Source: Alkalibacterium sp. (GTDB lineage: Bacteria; Bacillota; Bacilli; Lactobacillales; Carnobacteriaceae_A). Taken from it: a DNA stretch of 64,000 bases. The stretch is taken from positions 248,001-312,000 of the forward strand of contig JAFIFE010000014.1 of NCBI GenBank assembly GCA_020832185.1, read 5' to 3'. Numbering within the stretch: the first letter of the stretch is position 1; each line of letters begins with the position of its first letter. A program made the translations under genes and the position numbers. Positions 47,130 through 57,136 of the stretch are shown piece by piece. The notes under the pieces are model-generated. The model did no database searches. It worked only from the letters and a program-made list of their open reading frames with translations, and had not been told where the DNA came from.

Positions 47130-48437
47130 TTATTCAAAAAAATTAGAAAAGAAGCTTTTTATATTTTCAAATAGTGATTCATTTTCTTTTTTCTCGTGAT
47201 TGCTACTGTTTTTTGGTGATTTAGCAGTCGGTACTTGCGTATCCTTAGACTGGCTGGCAGCTTGAGCATACTCCTTATTTAAAATCATATGATTCATCAC
47301 TCGTGATAATTCATCCATTTTAGCCTTGGAATGTACTAGAGCTATAGCATTTGAGAATGAAGGGTAGCGTACGCCCATAAAATCAGGTATATACGTTTTA
47401 ACATTTACTTCAAATATATCTTCAGCAAGTTCTTCCACACCTGGAATAGCGGCTGTTCCACCTGTCATAACGATTCCTCCAGGCAAATCAAATGCACCGA
47501 TTTCCTCCAGTTCGTTTTTAACTTTATCAAAGATTTGAGATAATCTCGCTTCAATGATTTCAGCTATATACGATTCCTTTACCTCGATGTTGCCTTCTTG
47601 ACCGACAACCTCTACCGAGATCACCTGATCTTTTTCCTGATTGCCTTCACGGTATGCGTATCCAACTTCTCTTTTAAGTTTTTCTGCATTTCTCAAAGAC
47701 GTATTTAACACAACTGAGATGTCTTTAGTGATATTCTCTCCACCTTCTTGCACTATGGTAGAATATTTCACTTGTTCATCATGGACAGCTGAAGCAGATG
47801 TTTGACCGCCACCCAGATCGATTTGAATTGTACCAAATCGTCTTTCATCCTCAGACATAACAAGTTCTGCCATTGCCTGTGGCTGGAAAATCAAATCACT
47901 GATTTCATACCCCGCGTTATTGACACTCTTTTTGATATTGTGTAACACCGTTCTGGAAACGGCAAGTAAGGTCCCGTATAACTCGACCTGTTCGCCGACC
48001 ATTTTTCTAGGATCTTTGATTCCATCAAATCCATCTACTAGAAACTCTTCCACCATTATTGATAATAATGTCTTATCATTTGGCACTTTTTTTGATTTTA
48101 TCAATTCAATAATCTTTTTTAATAATGTATCGTTAATTTCCTGAGATGCATTTTCAACTGAAACAGAAACATGAAAAGGATTGATTTCAACATTTGTAGC
48201 AGGTACGCCAACTATCAATGAGTCTATCTGTATCCCAGACTTTTCCTCGGCCTGCTTGATTGCTTTCTTTATAGATAATGCAGTTTCATCAATATCTATT
48301 ATTAAACCTTTGTTAATTCCGTTACATTTTTCACTTCCAACTCCAATAACATTCATCTTGCTGTTTAGCACTTCAGATACAATGACTTTTATTGAAGTGG
48401 TTCCAATATCTAAACTTGAATAAATTCCATCCTTCAC
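47130..48437 (-). CDS. ftsA: Cell-division protein FtsA
   Basis: Actin-like protein that tethers FtsZ to the membrane. The 435 residues contain SLDIGTTSIKVIVSEV (phosphate 1) at the N-terminus, the 1C subdomain (about 85-165), QIDLGGGQTSASAV near 210, VMTGGTAAIPGV near 325, and a C-terminal amphipathic helix (LFENIKSFFSNFFE) for membrane binding. I chose GTG at 48437 (giving MKDGIYSSLDIG), ten bases after GGGAGG. The upstream ATG at 48455 lies before that ribosome site. Lysine-rich linker near 400. Confidence 0.95.
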   Translation of the reverse strand: MKDGIYSSLDIGTTSIKVIVSEVLNSKMNVIGVGSEKCNGINKGLIIDIDETALSIKKAIKQAEEKSGIQIDSLIVGVPATNVEINPFHVSVSVENASQEINDTLLKKIIELIKSKKVPNDKTLLSIMVEEFLVDGFDGIKDPRKMVGEQVELYGTLLAVSRTVLHNIKKSVNNAGYEISDLIFQPQAMAELVMSEDERRFGTIQIDLGGGQTSASAVHDEQVKYSTIVQEGGENITKDISVVLNTSLRNAEKLKREVGYAYREGNQEKDQVISVEVVGQEGNIEVKESYIAEIIEARLSQIFDKVKNELEEIGAFDLPGGIVMTGGTAAIPGVEELAEDIFEVNVKTYIPDFMGVRYPSFSNAIALVHSKAKMDELSRVMNHMILNKEYAQAASQSKDTQVPTAKSPKNSSNHEKKENESLFENIKSFFSNFFE

Positions 48438-48621
48438 TTTATTGAAACCTCCCATTCTTCAATAATCAAATTCAGTCTAAACTGACCGATTTTCAACTAT
48501 TGATACTTTTTATTCTACCATAAACCCCGAGAGATAATGAAGTCTATTTATTGATTTGTCAGTATTTTTGATTACTTTTATGTAACAACATCTTGTGCTG
48601 GTCACTATAAATATTTTAAAT

Positions 48622-48657
48622 ATAAAAATAATGCCACATCCCTGAAGATGTGACATC
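48622..48657 (-). terminator. Terminator between divIB and ftsA
   Basis: Minus strand: ATGTCACATC-TTCAGG-GATGTGGCAT with one mismatch pair, followed by TATTTTT. It sits inside the dcw gene string. The remaining ~230-base gap upstream of ftsA must then hold a promoter, which I could not assign. Confidence 0.65.
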
Positions 48658-48687
48658 CATACATAGTCGTTTTTCCTTTTCAAAAGC

Positions 48688-49509
48688 CTATTCTTCGGCT
48701 TCCTCTGTTTCTTCAGCGTCTTGGAATTCATCGTATTCTTCTGAATTGAATGGGATGAAGTAAGCTCCTGCCTCCAAATCAAACAGTCCCTGTTCATTTC
48801 CAACTGTTTCTCTCATCTGAATGTAGTAGTTTAATCGTTCTGCAAGAGAGGGAATTGACGCTAACACTTCATTTCCATCGTTCATAAATACTCTTACCAG
48901 CATTTCATTTCTGTCATTATCCATCAATTCGATTTCTGATACAATACTCTTTATGCTGTCTTCCACTTCTTCATATTCATCGAGCATTCGATCTAAAATG
49001 GGGCCTTGAGAAAAGTGAGTCAAGACCGGTTGATTAGACGTAATACGTGGAAGAGACTCATCCAGAATCACACCATTTTCAAGTATTTTAAAATACCGCT
49101 CCTCATTCAGAAGGTAAGCGACTGTCTGATATTCACCAACAGTTATCTGAACGGTCTGCAATCCAGTTAATCCTAATTTAGCATTAGAGATTTGTGGAAT
49201 ACTCTCTTCTATTCTCTTTTCGATGTCGCCTCTATTTCTAAATAGTGTAAACAAAGAGTCTCCCGACGTGATCATACTGCTTTCGAAGACTTCCTGATCA
49301 TAAACTTCATTCGTTCCCTCAACAGATACGTCGTTCACTTTACTATACGGACTGATAGTATAAGCTGAGAGTAAAATGCTTAAGACAAATATGGATACAA
49401 GCATACTCCATTTGATATATATCATTTTAGCGTCTGGCAGCCGTGAAAAAGAGGATGTATTTTTACGTCCATCATTTTGTGCTCCTTTGTTTTCCTCTTT
49501 TAGTGTCAT
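48688..49509 (-). CDS. divIB: Cell-division protein DivIB/FtsQ
   Basis: Bitopic divisome protein in complex with FtsL and DivIC. The 273 residues have a cytoplasmic N-terminus, a transmembrane helix (KWSMLVSIFVLSILLSAYTI near 34-53), a POTRA domain (VNDVSVEGTNEVYDQEVFESSMITSGDSLFTL) and the beta domain, ending in an acidic tail. The ATG at 49509, eight bases after AGGAG, was preferred over the GTG at 49515. It follows murG. Confidence 0.92.
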   Translation of the reverse strand: MTLKEENKGAQNDGRKNTSSFSRLPDAKMIYIKWSMLVSIFVLSILLSAYTISPYSKVNDVSVEGTNEVYDQEVFESSMITSGDSLFTLFRNRGDIEKRIEESIPQISNAKLGLTGLQTVQITVGEYQTVAYLLNEERYFKILENGVILDESLPRITSNQPVLTHFSQGPILDRMLDEYEEVEDSIKSIVSEIELMDNDRNEMLVRVFMNDGNEVLASIPSLAERLNYYIQMRETVGNEQGLFDLEAGAYFIPFNSEEYDEFQDAEETEEAEE

Positions 49510-49525
49510 GGTCACTTCTCCTATT

Positions 49526-50656
49526 TCAATCCTGCTTGCTTATCAACTCTAACATTAGATGGATCAGGTTGTCTGATGCATCTGGAACACCTAACGCTTT
49601 CGCTTTATTCTTCATCATCTGTCTTTGGGGTTCGTCTGTCATTAGATTATTTATATTTTCAATGAATGTCTGGCTGTTTAATTCAGTCTCTTTGATGAGG
49701 AGCGCAGCACCAGCATCAGACAGGCTTCTCGCATTACGTGTCTGATGATCTTCCGTCACATTGGGGCTCGGTATTAAAATGCTTGGGACCCCCAAAGATG
49801 TGAGCTCTGCTAAAGTTGTAGCCCCACTTCTAGATACAACTAATGATACTGAAGCAAATACATCCGGCAGATTGTCAATATAAGGCACAACTTTTATAGT
49901 CGATGCATCACCTAATTCACCACATTCATCGGTCCATTTTTTGAGGATAGCTTCATGGTGATCCTTGCCAGTCACAAATAGAACTTGGTACCTTCCATTT
50001 ACTAACGCCCTGCAATTACTGACTACGGCTTCATTTATAGCATGAGCTCCTCTACTCCCGCCAAAGATAAGAACTGTCGGCATTTTAGGATCTAAACCAA
50101 ATTGTTCCAAACTGTTATTTTTTTTAATGTGAGCGACTTCCTGAGCTCTCGGATTTCCTGTAAAATGAACTTTACTTTCATTTCCTTTAAACTGTGACCG
50201 TGCATCCTCGAAACAGATAGCTACTTTAGACACATATTTAGCCAGGAATTTGTTGGTGATGCCCGCTACACTGTTTTGTTCATGAATGATTGCTGGTATC
50301 CCACTTTTGGCTGCTGCATAACACACAGGCGCACTCACATATCCACCAGTACCTATAACAACATCGGGACTGAATGTCTTAATTATCTTTTTTGATTTTT
50401 GAATAGCTTTTAAAAAGTACCCGATGGTCTTGAAGTTATAAACTATTCCTTTAACATTTAAACTCCTCTTAAACCCTTCAACTTTTAATGGTTCAAAAGT
50501 AATCGACTGTTTTGGAACGATGGTGCTTTCCAACCCTCTATACGTTCCAACATATAAAAATTCTGCGTCTGGATGCAGTTCTTTAATTCTTTTAATCAAG
50601 GCTAAGGCCGGGTAAATATGCCCGCCAGTTCCTCCACCCGTTACTAATATTTTCAT
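49526..50656 (-). CDS. murG: UDP-GlcNAc-lipid I N-acetylglucosaminyltransferase MurG
   Basis: Makes lipid II from lipid I at the inner face of the membrane. The 376 residues of this GT-B enzyme show VTGGGTGGHIYPALAL at the N-terminus, IGTGGYVSAPVCYAA near 100, HEQNSVAGITNKFLA near 125, GGSRGAHAINEA near 195 and SRSGATTLAELTSLGVPSILIPSP near 275. Full length. Confidence 0.97.
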   Translation of the reverse strand: MKILVTGGGTGGHIYPALALIKRIKELHPDAEFLYVGTYRGLESTIVPKQSITFEPLKVEGFKRSLNVKGIVYNFKTIGYFLKAIQKSKKIIKTFSPDVVIGTGGYVSAPVCYAAAKSGIPAIIHEQNSVAGITNKFLAKYVSKVAICFEDARSQFKGNESKVHFTGNPRAQEVAHIKKNNSLEQFGLDPKMPTVLIFGGSRGAHAINEAVVSNCRALVNGRYQVLFVTGKDHHEAILKKWTDECGELGDASTIKVVPYIDNLPDVFASVSLVVSRSGATTLAELTSLGVPSILIPSPNVTEDHQTRNARSLSDAGAALLIKETELNSQTFIENINNLMTDEPQRQMMKNKAKALGVPDASDNLIHLMLELISKQD

Positions 50657-50686
50657 AAAAAACGCACTGAGTGCTTACTCCCCTTT

Positions 50687-52057
50687 TTACGTACTCGTTT
50701 TGATTTTAGTTAAATTTTCAATAAAGTCCTGACCTCTAGCTTCAAAATTTGAATAAGCATCCCAGCTTGCACATGCCGGGGATAAAAGAATAATATCTCC
50801 TGGCTCGCTCTTTGAATAGGCTTCTGTTACAGCATCTGTTAACGTATCATATGCTTTTACCCTGCCTACCTCAGCCTCTTGACCAATGTCTGCTAATTTA
50901 TGAGCTGTTTCTCCAAATGTATACAGATATTTGACATGTTTTCTGAAAGCAGGAATCAGATCTTCAAAATTATCTCCACGGTCAAGTCCACCAGCTAATA
51001 GAATAACTTTCTGATTGAATCCTTCCAGAGCATTTATTGCAGCTAAAGAATTGGTTGCTTTAGAATCGTTGTAAAATTTGCGGTTGTTGATTTCATCGAC
51101 AAACTGCAGGCGATGAGGGACTCCGTGGAAATGCTTGAATGCTTTTTCGATAGCCTGGTTACTTACATTATTTAGTTTGGCTACTGCAATAGCCGCAAGG
51201 GCATTTTCAAGATTATGTTTGCCTGGCATAACGATATCTGAGGTTTTCATGACAGATTCCTGATTAAAATAAATCATGTCATGGTGGATATATACCCCTT
51301 TATCTAATACTTCTTTTCTGGAAAAGGGAAGTAATGTTGCATTGCTTTCGCTGATCACCCGTTCTGTCAGTTCTAATTGGTCGTGGTTATAAATCAGAAT
51401 ATCATCTTCTGACTGATTCTTTGTTATATTCATTTTAGCCATAACGTATTCATTTCTGGATCCATGATAGTCAAGATGCGCTGAATGGATATTTGTAATG
51501 ACTGCAATTTTCGGCTTGAATGTATCAGTCCCCATCAATTGAAAACTTGAGACTTCCATTAATAAGGTATCCTCGGGTCGCGATTTCAAAGCGACACTTG
51601 CAGCGGGTGTCCCAATGTTCCCGACTGAATAGATATGACCTGTCCCTATTCCAGCCTGTAACAAGGCTTCAATCATTTTTGTTGTGGTCGTTTTCCCATT
51701 CGTCCCGGTGATGCCAACGATAGGGGACCGACTTATTGTGTACGCAATTTCAATATCAGTCAGTATAGGAATCTCTCTTTTTTGTGCTTCTACAAGCAAT
51801 GGGTTTGAGTAGGGGATCCCTGGATTTTTTACGATCATATCAAGAGAATCATCCAATAAACTAAGTGGATGTCCACCGGATATAACCCTGATGCCTAAAC
51901 GATTTAACTCATTCGCTTCTTCATTGCCTTCAAGATTTTTATAGTCATTGACAGTAACAGTCGCTCCTAGCTCATGCAATACTTTTGCTGCGCTATACCC
52001 GCTGACTGCTAAGCCTAATACCAGTATATGTTTGTTTTTATAGTCTTCTATTTTCAT
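50687..52057 (-). CDS. murD: UDP-MurNAc-L-alanine:D-glutamate ligase MurD
   Basis: Adds D-glutamate to UDP-MurNAc-L-Ala. The 456 residues have an N-terminal Rossmann domain (HILVLGLAVSGYSAAKVLHELGA), the ATP-binding loop VGITGTNGKTTTTKM near 118, HLDYHGSRNEYVMAKMNIT near 195-213 and the C-terminal domain motif FYNDSKATNSLAAINALEGF near 325. The ATG at 52057 follows GAGGAG; the frame extends five codons upstream without a site. It is preceded by a terminator. Confidence 0.96.
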   Translation of the reverse strand: MKIEDYKNKHILVLGLAVSGYSAAKVLHELGATVTVNDYKNLEGNEEANELNRLGIRVISGGHPLSLLDDSLDMIVKNPGIPYSNPLLVEAQKREIPILTDIEIAYTISRSPIVGITGTNGKTTTTKMIEALLQAGIGTGHIYSVGNIGTPAASVALKSRPEDTLLMEVSSFQLMGTDTFKPKIAVITNIHSAHLDYHGSRNEYVMAKMNITKNQSEDDILIYNHDQLELTERVISESNATLLPFSRKEVLDKGVYIHHDMIYFNQESVMKTSDIVMPGKHNLENALAAIAVAKLNNVSNQAIEKAFKHFHGVPHRLQFVDEINNRKFYNDSKATNSLAAINALEGFNQKVILLAGGLDRGDNFEDLIPAFRKHVKYLYTFGETAHKLADIGQEAEVGRVKAYDTLTDAVTEAYSKSEPGDIILLSPACASWDAYSNFEARGQDFIENLTKIKTST

Positions 52058-52111
52058 CACACTACTCCTCATTCATTAGGTAGAGTCCCCTACTGATTTT
52101 ACTATGAATGT

Positions 52112-52143
52112 AAAAAAACTGGAAGTAGAAATCTACTACCAGT
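52112..52143 (-). terminator. Terminator between mraY and murD
   Basis: Minus strand: ACTGGTAGTAGA-TT-TCTACTTCCAGT with one mismatch pair, followed by T7. This strong-looking hairpin lies within the dcw cluster, implying that murD and downstream genes are at least partly transcribed from another promoter. Confidence 0.8.
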
Positions 52144-52152
52144 TTCAATCAT

Positions 52153-53115
52153 TTAGATCATTATTAAAGCAATTGTGCTCATAACCAAAGTAATCAAGGA
52201 AAAAATAATAACAATTTTCCATTCTCCCCATCCACTCATTTCGAAGTGATGATGGATTGGACTCATTTTGAAAATTCTTTTCCCTCTTGTTTTAAAAGAT
52301 GTTACCTGCAGCATGACGCTGGCTGTTTCGATGACAAATATAAGTCCAATCAGAAGTAACGTCCATTCCTGATTTAATATGATAGATGTTCCCGCTAAAC
52401 CTGCTCCTAAAGCTAGCGATCCGACATCCCCCATGAATATCTTAGCTGGTTTCTTGTTGAATATAAAGAAACCTATGAGAGCCCCTACGACTGAAGCAGT
52501 AAACAGCGCTACTTCCCATTGATTTTGCCAAACCGCAATAATGGTATATGAGACATACGCTACAGTCCCCGTAGTTGCCAGTAATCCGTCAATGCCGTCA
52601 GTTAAGTTAGTCGCATTCGAGAAGCCGACTAGCCAGAACAGAACGAACAATCCGTATACAAGTCCAAGATCCAGACTAATACCGAACGGAAGTTGAATGA
52701 CGTTCACTGAAATCAGACTATTTACTCCGAAATAAAATAAAAGGGCGCCTGCTATTTGAGCAAGAAGCTTTTGTAGACTCGTCAGCCCTAAGTTTCGTTT
52801 CATGACCACTTTTATATAGTCATCTATAAAGCCGATCAAGGCAAATACTAGAAAGATAAAGACTAGTAAGGCATTTAACAGCAGATTGACATCATAAAAA
52901 ATACTGAAAGCCAAAGATGTCACTATAACTGATATAAGTATAGATACGCCACCCATGGTCGGTGTGCCTGACTTAGCTTCATGCCAGGACGGTCCTTCTT
53001 CTCTGGTCGTCTGACCTAATTGCTTTTTCTTAAAATAATTGATTACTGCCGGCATCAGAACAACCGCAATTACCCCACTGATAATCAACGGCAGTATTAA
53101 ACTTACACTCTCCAC
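52153..53115 (-). CDS. mraY: Phospho-MurNAc-pentapeptide transferase MraY
   Basis: Integral membrane enzyme that makes lipid I. The 320 residues have about ten transmembrane helices and the family motifs GTPTMGGVSILIS near 51, NATNLTDGIDGL near 168 with catalytic Asp residues, and MSPIHHHFEMSGW near 285 with the triple His. The start chosen is GTG at 53115, about eight bases after AGGAG, rather than the GTG at 53127, which abuts that site. Confidence 0.96.
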   Translation of the reverse strand: MESVSLILPLIISGVIAVVLMPAVINYFKKKQLGQTTREEGPSWHEAKSGTPTMGGVSILISVIVTSLAFSIFYDVNLLLNALLVFIFLVFALIGFIDDYIKVVMKRNLGLTSLQKLLAQIAGALLFYFGVNSLISVNVIQLPFGISLDLGLVYGLFVLFWLVGFSNATNLTDGIDGLLATTGTVAYVSYTIIAVWQNQWEVALFTASVVGALIGFFIFNKKPAKIFMGDVGSLALGAGLAGTSIILNQEWTLLLIGLIFVIETASVMLQVTSFKTRGKRIFKMSPIHHHFEMSGWGEWKIVIIFSLITLVMSTIALIMI

Positions 53116-53137
53116 TTTTTTGTCCACTCCTAAGTCA

Positions 53138-55288
53138 TTATTGATTCGATGATAATTGTACCACTATTTCAGTTCCCGTTTCAATAAACGACCCGGCAGA
53201 TAAATTTTGCTCAGTAACAAAACCTTCTCCTTCAATTGTCAATTCGATCCCGGTCAATTCTGCTAATTTAAAAAGATCGTTCCTTGACCAGCCTGCCAGA
53301 TCCGGCAAAGTCATTGCCCCATTTGTCAGAAGCAGTACTCTTTGCGTATCATCTATTTCTGATTCCTGCACAGGGAATTGCTGAACAATTCGGTCTCCTG
53401 TCCCTACCACACTGTGGTCGTAGTTAGATTCCTGCAATTGCTCAATTGCAACATGAGTATTCTCATCAATATAATTGGTCATCTGGTTATTGACTGTTTC
53501 ATTCTCATCAACTGATGTATCTTCCGCTGAATAATACTCCAGCGCTCTTTTCATTACCGGGTTGAAAATTTTCTGAACAGCTTGACTGCCATGCGTGATT
53601 GTATTCAATTCAGGCTGCTGAACAGTTACAAAGAATATTAGTTCCGGGTCATCTGCCGGAGCCATTCCTACTACTGAAAAGATATGGTTGTCTGTTCCAC
53701 TTAAATATCTTCCAGTATCAGGATCTGCAATTTGGGCAGTTCCAGTCTTAGCAGCGATTTCAAAGCCTTCAATCTGATACCCTCTAGCGGTTCCATTTTC
53801 ACTATAGACTGTTTCCTTCAGGTAATTCAATGTTTGTGCTGCAGTTTCAGGTGAAATCACTTGCTGTGACTCATTTCTCTCTTCCTGTTCGGAGTCCATT
53901 ACCAAATGAGGTTCAACCATCGTTCCTTCATTCGTTACAGCTGAGAAAGCTTTCAGCATTTGTATTGGAGTAACAGCTATTCCCTGTCCGAAAGAGGTGT
54001 TGATTTTTTGCAGCGGCCATTCGTATGGGTTACTCCCGCTTGCTTCACTTGGCAGTTCAATTCCTGTTCGAGTACCGAAGCCGAAATTGTCCAGATACGT
54101 TTTCCAGGTGTCGTGACCCATTTCCTCAACTTGATGAACAAACGATACGTTACTTGACCGAGCTAGACCCTCTAAATGACTGATGGTTCCCCATCCTTCA
54201 CGCCTTACATCCCGGACAGTCCCGCCGCCTACCTTGATTTGTCCAGATTTATAATAATCGTTCGGACGAAACGTCCCTTCCTGAATAGAAGCAGCTAAAG
54301 TCATTACCTTGAATGTAGATCCGGGTTCAAATGTATATTCGACTAGCAGATTCTGCCAGGACTGATCTATGCCTTCTTTAGTTGTCGCGTTAAAAGTCGG
54401 ACGTTGAGAAGTTGCCAGAATTTCTCCTGTTTTGGCATTCATTAAATTAGCAGTTATATATTCAGGCTGGTGTTCCTTGTTTACCTCTTCTACTATACTT
54501 TCCAGAAAAATCTGTATGCGTCGATCAATAGTTAATTTAATGTCTTCCCCGTTTTCAGGAAGAACTTCTTCTATTTCCTGATCCGGAATGACATAACCAA
54601 ATCGGTCCCGCTGATTTCTTATCCATCCGTTTTCTCCACTTAAGAGATCATCATATTCTTTTTCAATTCCCAGAACACCTTGAAGTTGATTCTCTTCTTC
54701 GTCGTTAGTCTGAGCTAATCCTATTGTATGTGAAGCAAACGTGCCATTAGGATACAGACGGCTTCGACTCTCTTCAAAAGTAATCCCTGTTAATCCAGCC
54801 TCAGTCAACTCATCCTTGATGGAACTCATAGTTTCATAGGTCAAATTGCTTCCGGCGTTCCCGAATTCAACTTGTTTGTTTTCAAGAATCAGACGATTGT
54901 AAATTTCCTCTTCCCCCATTGCAATATGCCGTGACAAGATTTGAGAAACATCTTGGGGCTCTTCGATATGCTGAGGTCTGTTTGGTGTAGACCACTCATC
55001 TGTTAAGACTGCCACCATTTTGTATGTGGTGGCATCTGAAGCTATCGGATTCCCATTTCTGTCTAAGATAGACCCTCTGCGTGCCTGTAGAATATTATTT
55101 CTAGTATATAATCTTTCTACATTTAAATGCAGGTTCTCGCCGTTTACTTCTCCTTTGACCATTATCCATGTGAATCTAAAGAACAATGAAAAAAAAAGTA
55201 AAAAGCAAAGAATATACATGAAAATAGCGATTGATTTTCTATTTCGAAATGGACTGCTTTCTCTTACTTTTCGTTTTAGCTGTTTCAT
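53138..55288 (-). CDS. pbp2x: Class B penicillin-binding protein 2x-like (divisome transpeptidase) with PASTA domains
   Basis: Septal D,D-transpeptidase partner of FtsW. The 716 residues have one N-terminal transmembrane helix (about 21-43), the dimerisation domain starting RRGSILDRNGNPIAS, catalytic SxxK in FEPGSTFKVMT near 325, SSN in ARSSNVSFVHQ near 380, KTGT in AAKTGTAQIAD near 512, and two C-terminal PASTA domains (from about 600). It overlaps the ftsL stop by four bases. No cell-wall resistance inference is made. Confidence 0.95.
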   Translation of the reverse strand: MKQLKRKVRESSPFRNRKSIAIFMYILCFLLFFSLFFRFTWIMVKGEVNGENLHLNVERLYTRNNILQARRGSILDRNGNPIASDATTYKMVAVLTDEWSTPNRPQHIEEPQDVSQILSRHIAMGEEEIYNRLILENKQVEFGNAGSNLTYETMSSIKDELTEAGLTGITFEESRSRLYPNGTFASHTIGLAQTNDEEENQLQGVLGIEKEYDDLLSGENGWIRNQRDRFGYVIPDQEIEEVLPENGEDIKLTIDRRIQIFLESIVEEVNKEHQPEYITANLMNAKTGEILATSQRPTFNATTKEGIDQSWQNLLVEYTFEPGSTFKVMTLAASIQEGTFRPNDYYKSGQIKVGGGTVRDVRREGWGTISHLEGLARSSNVSFVHQVEEMGHDTWKTYLDNFGFGTRTGIELPSEASGSNPYEWPLQKINTSFGQGIAVTPIQMLKAFSAVTNEGTMVEPHLVMDSEQEERNESQQVISPETAAQTLNYLKETVYSENGTARGYQIEGFEIAAKTGTAQIADPDTGRYLSGTDNHIFSVVGMAPADDPELIFFVTVQQPELNTITHGSQAVQKIFNPVMKRALEYYSAEDTSVDENETVNNQMTNYIDENTHVAIEQLQESNYDHSVVGTGDRIVQQFPVQESEIDDTQRVLLLTNGAMTLPDLAGWSRNDLFKLAELTGIELTIEGEGFVTEQNLSAGSFIETGTEIVVQLSSNQ

Positions 55289-55665
55289 CTAAATACATTC
55301 CTGATTTGTTCTTCATTCATTTCTAAGTTGTGGTCTCTGGCGATAGTGTATACTCTGTCGTATCTTGATAGCTCCTGAACTTTTTGTTCATAGTTCTCAT
55401 TTTGTATTTGAGTTACCACGGATTGTGACTGCACATCCTGAATGGTTCGATTAACTGTAGACACCTGCATTGATAATGCGATATGTGCTACCGCTAATCC
55501 AAACAAAACGATAGAAAAAAAGCTCATAACAGCAGATTCCAGACGTGTAACACCCTTAGTCTGTGGATTACCTATATGTACTTTCTTAGCTTCCTTGGTT
55601 GGTTCTGGCTGCAGCAGCGGCTGCTGTTCATTTTCTAGTTGTCTCGCTAAGTTATCATTCATCAT
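55285..55665 (-). CDS. ftsL: Cell-division protein FtsL
   Basis: Small bitopic divisome protein of 126 residues. It has a long cytoplasmic N-terminus (NDNLARQLENEQQPLLQPEPTKEAKK), one transmembrane helix (AVMSFFSIVLFGLAVAHIALSM near 45-66) and an extracellular leucine-zipper-like coiled coil (TVNRTIQDVQSQSVVTQIQNENYEQKVQEL). Sequence is poorly conserved in this family; the call rests on topology and its place between rsmH and pbp2x. Confidence 0.88.
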   Translation of the reverse strand: MMNDNLARQLENEQQPLLQPEPTKEAKKVHIGNPQTKGVTRLESAVMSFFSIVLFGLAVAHIALSMQVSTVNRTIQDVQSQSVVTQIQNENYEQKVQELSRYDRVYTIARDHNLEMNEEQIRNVFR

Positions 55666-55702
55666 TATCGGTTTTTCTCCTTTCTATAATTTCCAGGACA
55701 GG

Positions 55703-56653
55703 TCAATCGTTCTGTTTTTCTGCAATTCTCAGTTTTGCACTTCGAGATCGATTGTTTTCTGCCAGTTCTTCTTCTGTCGGTATGATCGGTTTTCTATTGA
55801 TCAATTTAAGTTTTGGTTTGTCATGCTCGGGAATCACTGGTAGCCCACGAGGTAAATCGGGTAATTTTGAATAGCTTTTAAATAATTGTTTGACGATTCT
55901 GTCTTCCAGTGAATGGAACGTAATGATGCTGATTCGTCCAGTAATATTTAAAATATCAACAGCATCCTCAAGTGAATCCTCAAGTGAGCCTAATTCATCG
56001 TTTACAGCTATTCTAAGCGCCTGGAAAATGCGTTTAGCTGGATGGCCCCCTTTTCTTCTTGCAGGGGCTGGTATGCCTTCTTTGATGATATCGACTAATT
56101 CCTGAGTTGTATCTATTGTTCTTTCTTCTCTAGCGGCTTCGATTTTTCTGGCGATTTGTTTAGAGAACTTTTCTTCTCCATATCTGAAAAATATTCTGAC
56201 TAGATCATTAAAATCCCAATTATTCACGATCTCATGTGCCGTTAAATCTTGCGTCTGATCCATTCTCATATCGAGTTTAGCATCATTATGGTAACTGAAT
56301 CCTCTCTCGGTAACATCCAACTGTGGAGAAGACACACCCAAGTCGTACAAGATGCCGTCTACTTTACTAATGCCTTTCGCTTCAAGTTCAGATTTTAAGT
56401 GTCTGAAATTTGAGTGGATAAAGGTTACTTTCCCTCCACTGACCTCATCTCTGAGAATGTTTTTAGCATTGTCAATCGCGGTTAAGTCCTGGTCAAAGGC
56501 AAATACATGCCCCTGCTCGTTTAGTTGGTCTAAAATAAGCGCTGTGTGCCCAGCACCCCCTAATGTACAATCCACGTATATCCCATCAGGTTTTATGTTT
56601 AATCCATCAACTGTTTCTTTTAGTAAGACTGTATCATGTTTAAATTCTGCCAT
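55703..56653 (-). CDS. rsmH: 16S rRNA (cytosine-1402-N4)-methyltransferase RsmH
   Basis: SAM-dependent methyltransferase acting on 16S rRNA C1402. The 316 residues begin [35 protein letters not shown] (SAM motif I GGAGH), with [15 protein letters not shown] near 100 and [21 protein letters not shown] near 210-230. Second gene of the dcw cluster, 15 bases after mraZ. Confidence 0.97.
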   Translation of the reverse strand: MAEFKHDTVLLKETVDGLNIKPDGIYVDCTLGGAGHTALILDQLNEQGHVFAFDQDLTAIDNAKNILRDEVSGGKVTFIHSNFRHLKSELEAKGISKVDGILYDLGVSSPQLDVTERGFSYHNDAKLDMRMDQTQDLTAHEIVNNWDFNDLVRIFFRYGEEKFSKQIARKIEAAREERTIDTTQELVDIIKEGIPAPARRKGGHPAKRIFQALRIAVNDELGSLEDSLEDAVDILNITGRISIITFHSLEDRIVKQLFKSYSKLPDLPRGLPVIPEHDKPKLKLINRKPIIPTEEELAENNRSRSAKLRIAEKQND

Positions 56654-56668
56654 TGTGATCCCCCATTA

Positions 56669-57100
56669 TTAAAAGCCAAAATCAATCATTTCCTCTGCAA
56701 TTTCTTCAAATGAGTCGTTAGCATCATTTGAGAAAGCTTCCCATTTTTCTTCGCTCCATATTTCAATTCGATCAGAAACTCCAATTATATAACATGTTTT
56801 TTCTAATGAAGCATGATTTATCAGAGGATTAGGGAGATTGATTCGTCCTTGTTTATCCAATGAACATTCAGTTGCTGCGGAATATAAAAACCGCGTGAAT
56901 GCTCTTGATTCTTTTTTTGCAAGTGGTAATTGCTTGAGCTTGGACTCTAAAAGTGTCCATTCAGGCATTGGATATCCAAACAGACACCCATCCAGCCCTC
57001 GGGTTACAATGAAACGTTCTCCCAAATCCTCTCGGAATTTGGACGGTATAATTAAACGGCCTTTTGCATCAACATTATGCTTGTACTCGCCTAATAACAT
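56669..57100 (-). CDS. mraZ: Transcriptional regulator MraZ
   Basis: SpoVT/AbrB-fold repressor of the dcw operon that binds repeated TGG-containing boxes upstream of its own gene. The 143 residues contain two copies of the DxxxR motif, in [14 protein letters not shown] near residue 12 and [11 protein letters not shown] near 85. The ATG at 57100 was chosen; six upstream codons in frame run through the ribosome site GGGGAGAGGGGG. First gene of the cluster. Confidence 0.96.
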   Translation of the reverse strand: MLLGEYKHNVDAKGRLIIPSKFREDLGERFIVTRGLDGCLFGYPMPEWTLLESKLKQLPLAKKESRAFTRFLYSAATECSLDKQGRINLPNPLINHASLEKTCYIIGVSDRIEIWSEEKWEAFSNDANDSFEEIAEEMIDFGF

Positions 57101-57136
57101 TTCACTACCCCCTCTCCCCACTTATAAGGTCAAGTC

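Noticed and set aside
48510-48803. A 97-codon minus-strand ORF overlapping the divIB 3' end and the terminator
   Set aside because: It runs through the divIB coding end in another frame and through the hairpin; the translation is Lys/Arg/Cys-rich nonsense.
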